This document shows, piece after piece, positions 15,555-23,030 of a DNA stretch of 32,816 nt. Every line of letters starts with the position of its first letter. Within the stretch, counting starts at the first letter, position 1. The stretch is from assembly GCA_964508295.1 (NCBI GenBank), contig CAZDSQ010000012.1:1-32816 (forward strand), in the 5' to 3' direction. Under the pieces are notes generated by a model. The model did not search any database and was not told the DNA's origin. It worked only from the letters and a program-made list of their open reading frames with translations. This DNA is from SIG578 sp964508295 (GTDB lineage Bacteria > Bacillota > Clostridia > Oscillospirales > Ruminococcaceae). Made by a program: the position numbers and the translations under genes.

Positions 15555-16514
15555 ATGGAAAAAACAAAATTTAGGCTTCCAACTAAGGATGATTTTCTTA
15601 AAGTATATAAAAAGTCACCCATCAAAGGCGTTGATCTCTTTCTATATGCAATGTTGATCCTTATGGCGTTTGTTTTCTTGTATCCCTTTTTGTATATGGT
15701 TATTACTTCATTTAAGAGCTATAGCGATATTATAAACGCAACAGTAAAATGGATACCAAGGAATATCACACTTAAAAGTTACTCAACAGCAATTTATGCT
15801 ATGCGCCTTGAGCACACACTTCCCAACTCGCTTATCGTAACCTGTTTGGCTACTTTGGGCCATGTTGTTTCCTGCTCATTTATTGCATATGGCTTTGCAA
15901 GATATAAGTTCCCGCTTAGTGGAGTTTTCTTTTCAATAGTTATTCTGTCGATTTTGATGCCCATTCAGGTTATCATTATTCCTATGTATATTACATATTC
16001 GACATTCGGTGTTATTGGAACCTATATTCCGCTTATTGTTCCTTGCTTCTTTGGATATGGTCTTAAGGGTGGTCTGTTTATATTTCTATATCGGCAGTAC
16101 TTCCTCGGAATTCCTAAATCACTCGAAGAAGCTGCAAGTATAGACGGATGCGGACCTTTGAAGACATTCTTTAAGATCGCTCTTCCCTCCGCAGGCTCAA
16201 CAACCATCGTTTGTATCGTGCTTTCGCTTGTTTGGCACTGGAATGACTACTATGAGCCCGGACTTTACCTTAAGGAATACAACGATATGCTTCTTCCTCA
16301 GATCGTTGCATCCTTAAAAACTCTTGTTCAAAGTGTGCAGAACCAGCTTCTAGAAGGTGCCGGTGACGCCGGTGGTGCTGATGGAACTCTCTTCCACGAC
16401 GGTGTTATTATGGCAGGAACCTGCTTCTCAATGCTTCCTCCTATGGTAGCGTATATCTTCTTGCAGAGAAAGTTTATGGAAGGTATCGAGCGCAGCGGAC
16501 TTACCGGTATGTAA
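15555..16514 (+). CDS. Sugar ABC transporter permease, MalG type (CUT1), pair 2
   Basis: A 319-residue permease, last gene of the operon. It has six predicted membrane segments, the TSFKSYSDIINATVKW region near residue 52, and the EAA loop (LEEAASIDGCGP, ending IALPSA) near residue 190. AAGGAGGG precedes the ATG, 12 bp after its MalF-type partner. It differs clearly from the pair 1 MalG-type protein, so the operon holds two distinct permease heterodimers. Confidence 0.92.
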   Translation: MEKTKFRLPTKDDFLKVYKKSPIKGVDLFLYAMLILMAFVFLYPFLYMVITSFKSYSDIINATVKWIPRNITLKSYSTAIYAMRLEHTLPNSLIVTCLATLGHVVSCSFIAYGFARYKFPLSGVFFSIVILSILMPIQVIIIPMYITYSTFGVIGTYIPLIVPCFFGYGLKGGLFIFLYRQYFLGIPKSLEEAASIDGCGPLKTFFKIALPSAGSTTIVCIVLSLVWHWNDYYEPGLYLKEYNDMLLPQIVASLKTLVQSVQNQLLEGAGDAGGADGTLFHDGVIMAGTCFSMLPPMVAYIFLQRKFMEGIERSGLTGM

Positions 16515-16546
16515 TTTATTTGCAAACGCCTTTTTAATTTAAAAAG

Positions 16547-16575
16547 AAAAGCCGCTTTTAAAAGCGGCTTTTTTT
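16547..16575. terminator. Bidirectional terminator between the transport operon and the HPr-like gene
   Basis: AAAAGCCGCTTT (16547-16558) pairs with AAAGCGGCTTTT (16561-16572), flanked by A- and T-tracts, so it can end the rightward operon and the leftward HPr-like gene. Confidence 0.9.
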
Positions 16576-16580
16576 GCATC

Positions 16581-16808
16581 TTAAACAGCAAATTTCTTAA
16601 GCTTTTCAAACAGCTCGTCGGCATTGTCGGTATGAGCAACAAGCTCGATGGGCTTTGCGAGGTCAAGACTGAAAATTCCCATAATAGACTTTGCATCAAC
16701 TGTGTATCTGCCTGATACAAGGTCGATTTCAAAGTCGCTCATGGTAACGATCTCAACAAATTCCTTGACATTGGAGATGCTTGAAAGCGAAATGCTTAAT
16801 TTTTTCAT
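16581..16808 (-). CDS. HPr-like protein lacking the phosphorylatable histidine
   Basis: A 75-residue HPr-fold protein. The segment KSIMGIFSL (residues 40-48) matches the conserved regulatory-serine region of HPr, with Ser41 at the position of Ser46. The active-site segment that should contain His15 followed by ARPA reads ISNVKEFV, with no histidine. It therefore cannot carry phosphate from enzyme I in the PTS. A regulatory role like that of Bacillus Crh, phosphorylated on serine by HPr kinase and acting with CcpA, is a reasonable inference. The ribosome site AAAGGAGC is well placed on the minus strand. It is convergent to the transport operon and shares its terminator. Confidence 0.8.
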   Translation of the reverse strand: MKKLSISLSSISNVKEFVEIVTMSDFEIDLVSGRYTVDAKSIMGIFSLDLAKPIELVAHTDNADELFEKLKKFAV

Positions 16809-16837
16809 ACAAAAAGCTCCTTTCCTACGCTTTGCTA

Positions 16838-16865
16838 TTGCAAAAACTTTGAAAAATGATATAAT
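16838..16865 (+). promoter_or_regulatory. Possible promoter of the mtaB operon
   Basis: TTGCAA (16838-16843), 16-bp spacer, perfect TATAAT (16860-16865). It is divergent from the HPr-like gene promoter and the two overlap the same AT-rich 130-bp gap. The -35 is weak. Confidence 0.45.
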
Positions 16866-16887
16866 TATTATATGTATTTTCTTATTA

Positions 16888-16916
16888 ATTATATATTATA
16901 CGGTTTTTAAAAGCAA
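16888..16916 (-). promoter_or_regulatory. Likely promoter of the HPr-like gene
   Basis: On the minus strand TTGCTT (16911-16916), 17-bp spacer, TATAAT (16888-16893). A second TATAAT at 16895-16900 would give a different register. Confidence 0.5.
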
Positions 16917-16939
16917 GTCGAATTTTTAAATTAAGGTCG

Positions 16940-18247
16940 GTGAAAAGCTTGAAAGTTGCGGTTTATACTCTTGGTTGTAAAGTAAATCAATATGAATCGC
17001 AGTTTCTCTGTGAAAGATTTTTGGAGCGCGGGCATAAAATAGTCGCGCATACCGAGCCTGCCGATGTTTATATAGTTAATTCCTGCACAGTAACCTCTAC
17101 AAGCGATAGTAAAAGCAAAAAAGCAGTAGGGCATTTTCGCAAGAAAAATCCCGATTCCGTTGTTGCGCTCATTGGTTGTTTTCCGCAGGCTTTTCCCGAA
17201 AAAGCCTATGATGTAAAGGCGGCAGATATAGTTCTGGGAAATGCCGAGAAGGGTAGAGTAGTGGGGCTTTGTGAAAAGTGCTTTGCCAATAAAGCGAGAT
17301 TTAAGGCAGTGTGCGAGCAAACACTCCCTGCCGAGATCGAGCCTATGCAGATCTCGCGTTTCGAAGAGCGTACTCGCGCCCTTGTTAAAATTCAGGACGG
17401 TTGTAATCGCTTTTGTAGTTACTGCATTATTCCTAAGGCAAGAGGTAGAATTTGCTCAAAGCCGATAGACGAGATAGTGGAGGAAATAACTGCTCTTTCA
17501 AAGAACGGTTATAGCGAAATTGTCCTTGTGGGTATCGACCTTTCCTCTTACGGTAAGCAGTTTGGCAAGACCCTTACCGACGCGGTCGAAGCTGTTGCCG
17601 AGATAGACGGTGTCAAGAGAATAAGACTTGGCAGCTTAGAGCCCGAAATCATCTCTGACGAGGATCTAAAAAGGCTTTCGAAAATAGAAAAATTCTGCCC
17701 GCAGTTTCACTTATCTTTACAGAGCGGTTGCGATAAAACCTTAAAGAGAATGAACAGGCACTATAACTGCGATGAGTATAGAGAAATAGTAAGTAAAATC
17801 CGCTCGGCTTTTGAAAACGCTTCGATAACAACCGACGTTATGGTTGGCTTTGCAGGCGAAAGCGATGAGGATTTTGAGGACAGCCTTAAGTTTGTAAAAA
17901 GCATTGGATTTTTAAAGGTTCACGTCTTTCCTTATTCCATTAGAAAGGGAACACGGGCGACCGAGTTTGAGGGTCACATTGACGGCGAAACAAAGAAAAA
18001 ACGCGCCCACATAATGCTCGCTGAAACCGAAAAAATCAGGCAGAAAATCTTAGAAGATCAGATTGGAAAAATGGTCGAAGTGCTTGTAGAGAGCAAGGTT
18101 AAAAACAACTGCGCCTTTGGCTACACAAAGGAATATATTCCTGTTTTTGTTAAGGATTGTACCCTGCCTGTCGGCAGCTTTTGTACTGTAAAAATTGAAA
18201 ATGTAAAGAACGATGGCTGCGTAGCCATAGGAGGAATAAATAAATGA
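16940..18247 (+). CDS. mtaB: tRNA threonylcarbamoyladenosine (t6A37) methylthiotransferase MtaB
   Basis: A 435-residue radical-SAM enzyme that converts t6A37 to ms2t6A37 in tRNAs reading ANN codons. The N-terminal UPF0004 domain begins YTLGCKVNQYES and supplies the cysteines (LGC, NSC, GCF) for the auxiliary iron-sulfur cluster. The radical-SAM motif CNRFCSYC sits at about residues 155-162, and a small TRAM-like domain closes the C-terminus. The NQYES signature favours MtaB over MiaB and RimO. The start is uncertain: GTG at 16940 has AAGG only three bases upstream, whereas TTG at 16949 has GGTG at six bases and gives the more usual N-terminus. It overlaps the next gene by ATGA. Confidence 0.92.
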   Translation: MKSLKVAVYTLGCKVNQYESQFLCERFLERGHKIVAHTEPADVYIVNSCTVTSTSDSKSKKAVGHFRKKNPDSVVALIGCFPQAFPEKAYDVKAADIVLGNAEKGRVVGLCEKCFANKARFKAVCEQTLPAEIEPMQISRFEERTRALVKIQDGCNRFCSYCIIPKARGRICSKPIDEIVEEITALSKNGYSEIVLVGIDLSSYGKQFGKTLTDAVEAVAEIDGVKRIRLGSLEPEIISDEDLKRLSKIEKFCPQFHLSLQSGCDKTLKRMNRHYNCDEYREIVSKIRSAFENASITTDVMVGFAGESDEDFEDSLKFVKSIGFLKVHVFPYSIRKGTRATEFEGHIDGETKKKRAHIMLAETEKIRQKILEDQIGKMVEVLVESKVKNNCAFGYTKEYIPVFVKDCTLPVGSFCTVKIENVKNDGCVAIGGINK

Positions 18248-18711
18248 GCAAGGTCAAGACTACTTTAAAGCGCTTTTCATACCTCAGAGATTATAAGGTG
18301 CTTGAAAATGTAAAGATAAATGAGCATACCGTTGACTATTTGATGGTAGGTTCTTTTGGTATTCTGAGCGTCTGTTGTTTTGATAAAAAAGGCGAGCTTT
18401 ACGGAAATGAACACGATGAAAATTTCGTAATAGTTGATAAGAAAACAAACCGCGCTAAAACTGAAAATCTTATCAAAAAAGCCAAAAAGGATACAGCGGT
18501 TCTTCGCGCGGTAATTTCAGAGGCTAAGCTCTATAATATTAAGATTGACAGCGTTATAGTTGTTGACGATAAAAGGTGTCAGCCGCTTTTCTCAGCATCA
18601 GATGTTCCCGTTGTAAAGCTTTCGGCGCTTTCAAAATTCTTAAATCAGGAAAAATACGATATTGACAATAAAGCGGACACCGATAAGATAGTTTCTCTTT
18701 TGACTAAATAA
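18244..18711 (+). CDS. Small NERD-like protein with a degenerate nuclease motif
   Basis: A 155-residue soluble protein. Residues about 20-65 resemble the start of the NERD (nuclease-related) domain: an acidic residue, a hydrophobic strand, GSFGILSV, and GELYG. The catalytic Glu-x-Lys expected between the last two reads CCF, so nuclease activity is doubtful. The rest forms an alpha/beta pattern (KAKKDTAVLRAVI, SVIVVDDKR). The start codon overlaps the mtaB stop in ATGA, indicating translational coupling, and murT follows after 15 bp. The family assignment is tentative. Confidence 0.6.
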   Translation: MSKVKTTLKRFSYLRDYKVLENVKINEHTVDYLMVGSFGILSVCCFDKKGELYGNEHDENFVIVDKKTNRAKTENLIKKAKKDTAVLRAVISEAKLYNIKIDSVIVVDDKRCQPLFSASDVPVVKLSALSKFLNQEKYDIDNKADTDKIVSLLTK

Positions 18712-18726
18712 AAAGGCGGAATTTGT

Positions 18727-20079
18727 GTGATAAAAGCCATTGTAATTATTGCTTGTAAATTGCTTACTAAAATTGGTAAAATACTCGGCAAAGGCAGTAG
18801 CCTTCCCGGTAAAATAGCGCTTAAGATATGTCCCGATATTTTAAGCCGCATTTCCTACCCTGAATATGTTATAGCCGTAACAGGCAGCAACGGAAAAACC
18901 TCGAGCGTTGAGCTTATGGCACATATGCTTACTGAGTGCGGCTATAGCGTTGCTTATAATAAAGAGGGGTCAAATCAGATCGAGGGCGTTACAACCCTTG
19001 TTTTAAATAACTGCGACCTTTCGGGAAAGGTCAGGGCGCAGGTGCTGCTTGTCGAGAGCGATGAGCGCTTTGCAAGATACACCTTCTCGCACTTTGCGCC
19101 CACTCACTATGTAATAACTAATCTCTATAGAGATCAGCTTTCGAGAAACGGACATCCCGAAATGGTTTTTGATGCCCTTAAAGATAGTATTAAATCTGAG
19201 GATACCACCCTCGTTTTAAATGCCGACGACCCGCTGGTTTCCCTCTTTGCTAAAGGGCATAAAAACACCGTTTGGTTCGGTATGGATAAAACCGCGCTTT
19301 CAACAGAAGAAAACAATAGCGCCTATAACGACGGCGCACATTGCCCAAACTGCAAAGAGCCTATGGAATACGACTATTATCATTACGCGCACATCGGCTC
19401 GTATGAGTGCAAGGCTTGCGGCCATAAGAGGCAAAATACGCAGTATAGCATAACAAGCCTTGATTTAAAAGAGGGCAGGGCGGTCATAAACGGCGAGTAT
19501 GCAATAAACCTCTTTTTAAAGAGCGTTTACAACGTTTACAACAGCCTTGCCGCATTTACAGTAGCAGCACTTGTCGGTGCAGATAAGAAAAAAGCCGCCG
19601 AGGCGATAAGCAATTACGTTCACAAAAACGGCAGACTTACCTGTTTTTCGTCAGGCGAGCGCAAGGGCGTTCTGCTCACCTCAAAGCACGAAAATTCGGT
19701 GAGCTATAATCAGTCTATCGCGCTTGCCTGCAGCAGCAATAAGCCCTGCTCGGTCGTTATAATTGTTGATGCCATAAGCCGTAAGTATTTTACAGGCGAG
19801 ATATCTTGGCTCTGGGATATTGATTTTGAAAAGCTTGACTGTCCTGCAGTAGAAAAGATAATCCTTGCGGGCAGGTATTGCTACGACCTTGCAAACCGTT
19901 TTTCGTATACCGATATCGACAGCAAGAAGATCGAAATCGTTTATAACACCGCCGACCTGCCAAGCAGATTTGCGCTGGGCAGCGGCGACATAATTGCCAT
20001 AACCTGCTTCTCTGACAGAGACAAGCTCCTTTCAAATGTAGAGGTGCTTTCTCCCGAGGAGTTTGTGCTTCCTTTTTAA
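18727..20079 (+). CDS. murT: Lipid II isoglutaminyl synthase, Mur-ligase subunit MurT
   Basis: A 450-residue Mur-ligase-like protein that, with GatD, amidates D-glutamate of lipid II to D-isoglutamine. The ATP-binding motif GSNGKT is at residues 53-58. A four-cysteine zinc-ribbon insertion (CPNC and CKAC, about 205-232) is typical of MurT. The C-terminal part corresponds to the MurT-type (DUF1727) domain. The start is GTG with AAGGCGGA upstream. The next gene, gatD, encodes its amidotransferase partner. Confidence 0.93.
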   Translation: MIKAIVIIACKLLTKIGKILGKGSSLPGKIALKICPDILSRISYPEYVIAVTGSNGKTSSVELMAHMLTECGYSVAYNKEGSNQIEGVTTLVLNNCDLSGKVRAQVLLVESDERFARYTFSHFAPTHYVITNLYRDQLSRNGHPEMVFDALKDSIKSEDTTLVLNADDPLVSLFAKGHKNTVWFGMDKTALSTEENNSAYNDGAHCPNCKEPMEYDYYHYAHIGSYECKACGHKRQNTQYSITSLDLKEGRAVINGEYAINLFLKSVYNVYNSLAAFTVAALVGADKKKAAEAISNYVHKNGRLTCFSSGERKGVLLTSKHENSVSYNQSIALACSSNKPCSVVIIVDAISRKYFTGEISWLWDIDFEKLDCPAVEKIILAGRYCYDLANRFSYTDIDSKKIEIVYNTADLPSRFALGSGDIIAITCFSDRDKLLSNVEVLSPEEFVLPF

Positions 20080-20098
20080 CCTTAAACGAGGTGAAATT

Positions 20099-20809
20099 AT
20101 GACTGTAAAAATTCTTTCTCTGTATCGCAACCTTACAAACCTTTACGGAAGCGATGCAAATATCCGCTGCCTTAAAAAGCATATTGAGGAAACGGGAAAT
20201 GCCTGCGAGGTAACCTATTTAGAGCTGGGTGAGGCTCCTGATTTCTCTGAGTATGACTTTGTTTATATGGGGGCTGCAACAGAGCGCAGCCAAAAGCGCA
20301 TTTTGAGCGAGCTTATGCAGTACAGGGCTGAACTTAGCGACTATATCCAAAGCGGCGGACTTTGCCTTTTCTGCGGAAACAGCTTTGAACTGCTCGGAAA
20401 GAGCATAACCGCTCTTGACGGAACTGTTTTTGATGCGCTTGACTTTTATGATTTTGAAACTGTAGAGGTGGCACGCAGAGTGGTTGTTGACACCGTTTGC
20501 GACTGCCGCTTGGTGCCTGAAAAAATAGTCGGCTTTATGAACAAGCAGAGCAGAACAACTATCGTTACAAATCCGCTTTTCAGAGTTATAAAGGGAGCGG
20601 GAAATGCCCCCGACAGAAATGATGAGGGCATCTGCGATAAAGGCCTTTTTGCAACCGAGCTTTCTGGGCCTCTGCTTGTGAGAAATCCGCACTTTCGCGC
20701 AATGCTTGAAAAGAAAATTTATGAGAAAAAGGGCATAGAGGCTCTGCCGCTTTATTTTATGTATGAAGAAAAAGCGTATAAAGAAAGCCTTAAGGGATTG
20801 AGCGTTTAA
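20099..20809 (+). CDS. gatD: Lipid II isoglutaminyl synthase, glutaminase subunit GatD
   Basis: A 236-residue class I glutamine amidotransferase (CobB/CobQ-like) that releases ammonia from glutamine for MurT. The ATG at 20099 follows ACGAGGTG; upstream in-frame starts would lie inside murT. The nucleophile elbow is LFCGNSFELLG with Cys92, near the position of Cys94 in the Staphylococcus aureus enzyme. The segment usually reading HGPLL has serine (ELSGPLL, Ser189) where the catalytic histidine is expected; His198 nine residues later is the only near candidate. Confidence 0.88.
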   Translation: MTVKILSLYRNLTNLYGSDANIRCLKKHIEETGNACEVTYLELGEAPDFSEYDFVYMGAATERSQKRILSELMQYRAELSDYIQSGGLCLFCGNSFELLGKSITALDGTVFDALDFYDFETVEVARRVVVDTVCDCRLVPEKIVGFMNKQSRTTIVTNPLFRVIKGAGNAPDRNDEGICDKGLFATELSGPLLVRNPHFRAMLEKKIYEKKGIEALPLYFMYEEKAYKESLKGLSV

Positions 20810-20854
20810 TATTCGGTAATGCCATCGCCGATTTAATATGTTGGAGGTAAAATT

Positions 20855-21691
20855 ATGACAGTAAAGGCTCAGGATATTTCTTATAAAAAAGAAATGCTCA
20901 AAAAAATCAGGTGCTTTGTTCTTGATATGGACGGCACAATCTATCTTGGAAACGAGCTGTTTCCGTTCACCCCCGAATTTCTTGAAACTGTTAAAGCGGT
21001 AGGAAAAGATTATTGCTTTTTCACAAACAACTCCTCGAGAAATCCCAAAATGTATGCCGACAAGCTCAGAAACTTCGGCATCAGCAATGTGGGCGATGAG
21101 GATGTCTGCATCTCAAACGAGGTGGCTATCCGCTACATAAAGGCAAATTATGAAAACCCCAGAGTTTTTGTTCTCGGAACCCCCGCGCTTATTGAAAATT
21201 TCAAGGCTCGCGGCATCACCATTGACGAGGAAGATCCCAACCTTATGGTGCTCGGCTTTGATACCACACTCTGCTATGACAGACTCAGCCGCTTCTGCCA
21301 GTTTGTCCGTGACGGCGTCGATTACATCGGCGTAAACGCTGATTTAAACTGCCCAATGGAAGGCGGAAAGTTTATCCCCGACTGCGGCTCTATTGCAAGA
21401 CTTGTTGAGTCGTCTACAGGAAGATTTCCCGAGTTCTTCGGTAAGCCTTCGCCTTACACCCTTAAGTTCATCGTTGACAGAACGGGTCTTAAGGAAGAGG
21501 AGATTGCTTTTGTCGGCGATAGACTTTACACCGACATTGCGGTAACAGAAAATTCCGATGCTACCTCTATATTCGTCCTGACGGGAGAGGGTACTCTCGA
21601 CGAGGCTATAAACGGCCCTCACAAGCCCGATTTAATAATGGAGTCGCTTGCTGAAATGACAGAACTTTTAAAGGAAATCTACAATAAATAA
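20855..21691 (+). CDS. HAD-superfamily phosphatase, NagD/AraL type
   Basis: A 278-residue HAD hydrolase of subclass IIA, a family acting on small phosphorylated metabolites such as sugar phosphates or p-nitrophenyl phosphate-like substrates. Motif I is LDMDGT with nucleophile Asp24 and acid Asp26. Motif II is TNNSSR, motif III the lysine in GKPSP, and motif IV GDRLYTDI near residue 222. TTGGAGG precedes the ATG. It ends the mtaB-murT-gatD transcript, 45 bp after gatD, and is followed by a terminator. The substrate is unknown. Confidence 0.88.
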   Translation: MTVKAQDISYKKEMLKKIRCFVLDMDGTIYLGNELFPFTPEFLETVKAVGKDYCFFTNNSSRNPKMYADKLRNFGISNVGDEDVCISNEVAIRYIKANYENPRVFVLGTPALIENFKARGITIDEEDPNLMVLGFDTTLCYDRLSRFCQFVRDGVDYIGVNADLNCPMEGGKFIPDCGSIARLVESSTGRFPEFFGKPSPYTLKFIVDRTGLKEEEIAFVGDRLYTDIAVTENSDATSIFVLTGEGTLDEAINGPHKPDLIMESLAEMTELLKEIYNK

Positions 21692-21702
21692 AAAATACCA
21701 GT

Positions 21703-21730
21703 TCCCGCCGAAAACGGCGGGATTTTTTTG
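21703..21730 (+). terminator. Rho-independent terminator of the mtaB-HAD operon
   Basis: TCCCGCCG (21703-21710), AAAA loop, CGGCGGGA (21715-21722), then seven T. Confidence 0.93.
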
Positions 21731-21750
21731 CATAAAATATAGAAAAATAA

Positions 21751-21779
21751 TTGAAAAAATCTGCTTTTTGTAGTAAAAT
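21751..21779 (+). promoter_or_regulatory. Promoter of the mreB-type gene
   Basis: TTGAAA (21751-21756), 17-bp spacer, TAAAAT (21774-21779), about 30 bp before the start codon. Confidence 0.65.
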
Positions 21780-21809
21780 ATAGGTAGCAAATTTGAAAGG
21801 ATGTCTGTT

Positions 21810-22808
21810 ATGCCCCTTGATATCGGAATTGACTTAGGAACTGCGACCGTTCAGGTCTACGCAGGTGGAGAGATCTTACTTAGCGAGCCTTCGGTTATCG
21901 CGTTTAATAAAAATACAGGAAAGGTTCTGGCTGTCGGAAAAGAAGCCCAGACCATGATAGGCAGAACCCCCTCGCATATCGTTGCGGTGCGTCCTCTTGA
22001 GAAGGGCGTTATCGCCGAGATAAGAAGCTGTCAGAAAATGATAAAATACTTTGTTGAGAAAACCTGCAAGAACAGAATTTTAAGGCCGAGAGTTGCCATC
22101 TGTATTCCTTCTGTAGTTACAGAGGTGGAGCGTCAGGCTGTTGTTGAGGCTGCCGATGCCGCAGGCGCTAAAAGCGTTATCACTATCGAGGAGCCTATGG
22201 CCGCTGCAATAGGAGCGGGAATTGATGTTCTTCGCCCCGGCGGAAATATGATTCTTGATATCGGCGGCGGAACTGCCGATATTGCCGTTATAACCCTTGG
22301 CGGCATTGCCGAGTCGGTTTCTCTTAAAATTGCGGGCAATACCTTTGACGAAACTATAGTTAAAGCAGTTAAAACCAATTACAATCTCGTTATCGGAACA
22401 AGAATGGCCGAAAAGGTTAAAATCAGCCTTCGTGATGCTATCGAAAACGGCGAGATGATTGAGGTAAAGGGCAAAAACGCGATGACTGGTATGCCCGAGA
22501 TGATAAAGCTTGATCCTAAAGAGGTCAGGGGGTATTTTGACGAGAATTTTAAGATCATAGTTGATGCCATTATTGCAACCCTTGACAAGACCCCCCCTGA
22601 GCTTGTTGCCGATATCTCAGAGCAGGGAATATATCTTACCGGCGGCGGAGCTATGGTTTACGGCCTTGCTGATCTTATAGAAGAAAGAACAAAGATAAAG
22701 ACTGTTTATCCGCAGGATTCCGAAAAATGCGTAGTTGTCGGAGCAGGAAAAGCCTTTGAGTACCTTGGAGAACTTCAAGATGGCCTGATTTCCGAGCGTA
22801 AAATGTAG
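21810..22808 (+). CDS. mreB: Rod-shape actin homologue MreB/Mbl
   Basis: A 332-residue bacterial actin that organises lateral wall synthesis at the membrane. The ATP-binding phosphate loops are visible: DIGIDLGTATVQVY at the N-terminus, LDIGGGTADIAV near residue 150 and YLTGGGAMVYGL near residue 276. The ATG at 21810 is chosen over the in-frame ATG at 21801, because GAAAGG directly abuts the latter. No mreC or mreD follows, so this could be a stand-alone Mbl/MreBH-type paralogue. I see only a weak AAAA/TTTT hairpin after it and no convincing terminator. Confidence 0.9.
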   Translation: MPLDIGIDLGTATVQVYAGGEILLSEPSVIAFNKNTGKVLAVGKEAQTMIGRTPSHIVAVRPLEKGVIAEIRSCQKMIKYFVEKTCKNRILRPRVAICIPSVVTEVERQAVVEAADAAGAKSVITIEEPMAAAIGAGIDVLRPGGNMILDIGGGTADIAVITLGGIAESVSLKIAGNTFDETIVKAVKTNYNLVIGTRMAEKVKISLRDAIENGEMIEVKGKNAMTGMPEMIKLDPKEVRGYFDENFKIIVDAIIATLDKTPPELVADISEQGIYLTGGGAMVYGLADLIEERTKIKTVYPQDSEKCVVVGAGKAFEYLGELQDGLISERKM

Positions 22809-22897
22809 TTAAATGAATACTGGCTTCGCATAATGCACAAAACGGGTTTTTTAGTATTGTATGTTATGACGAAAATTAAAAATCCGCCTTTAATTTG

Positions 22898-22937
22898 TTT
22901 ACAAATGTCTTGAATTATGGTATTCTTATTGTATATT
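22898..22937 (+). promoter_or_regulatory. Promoter region of the surface protein gene
   Basis: Two overlapping solutions: TTTACA (22898-22903) with TATTCT (22921-22926), spacer 17; and TTGAAT (22910-22915) with TATATT (22932-22937), spacer 16. Either leaves a leader of about 90-100 nt. Confidence 0.5.
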
Positions 22938-23030
22938 AAGGATACTGGGTGTACTATAAACTTTTATGTTTTTCCGTATCAGATTAATATTGTACGAAAG
23001 AAAATTTCATATAAGAAAGGAAAAGAGAAA

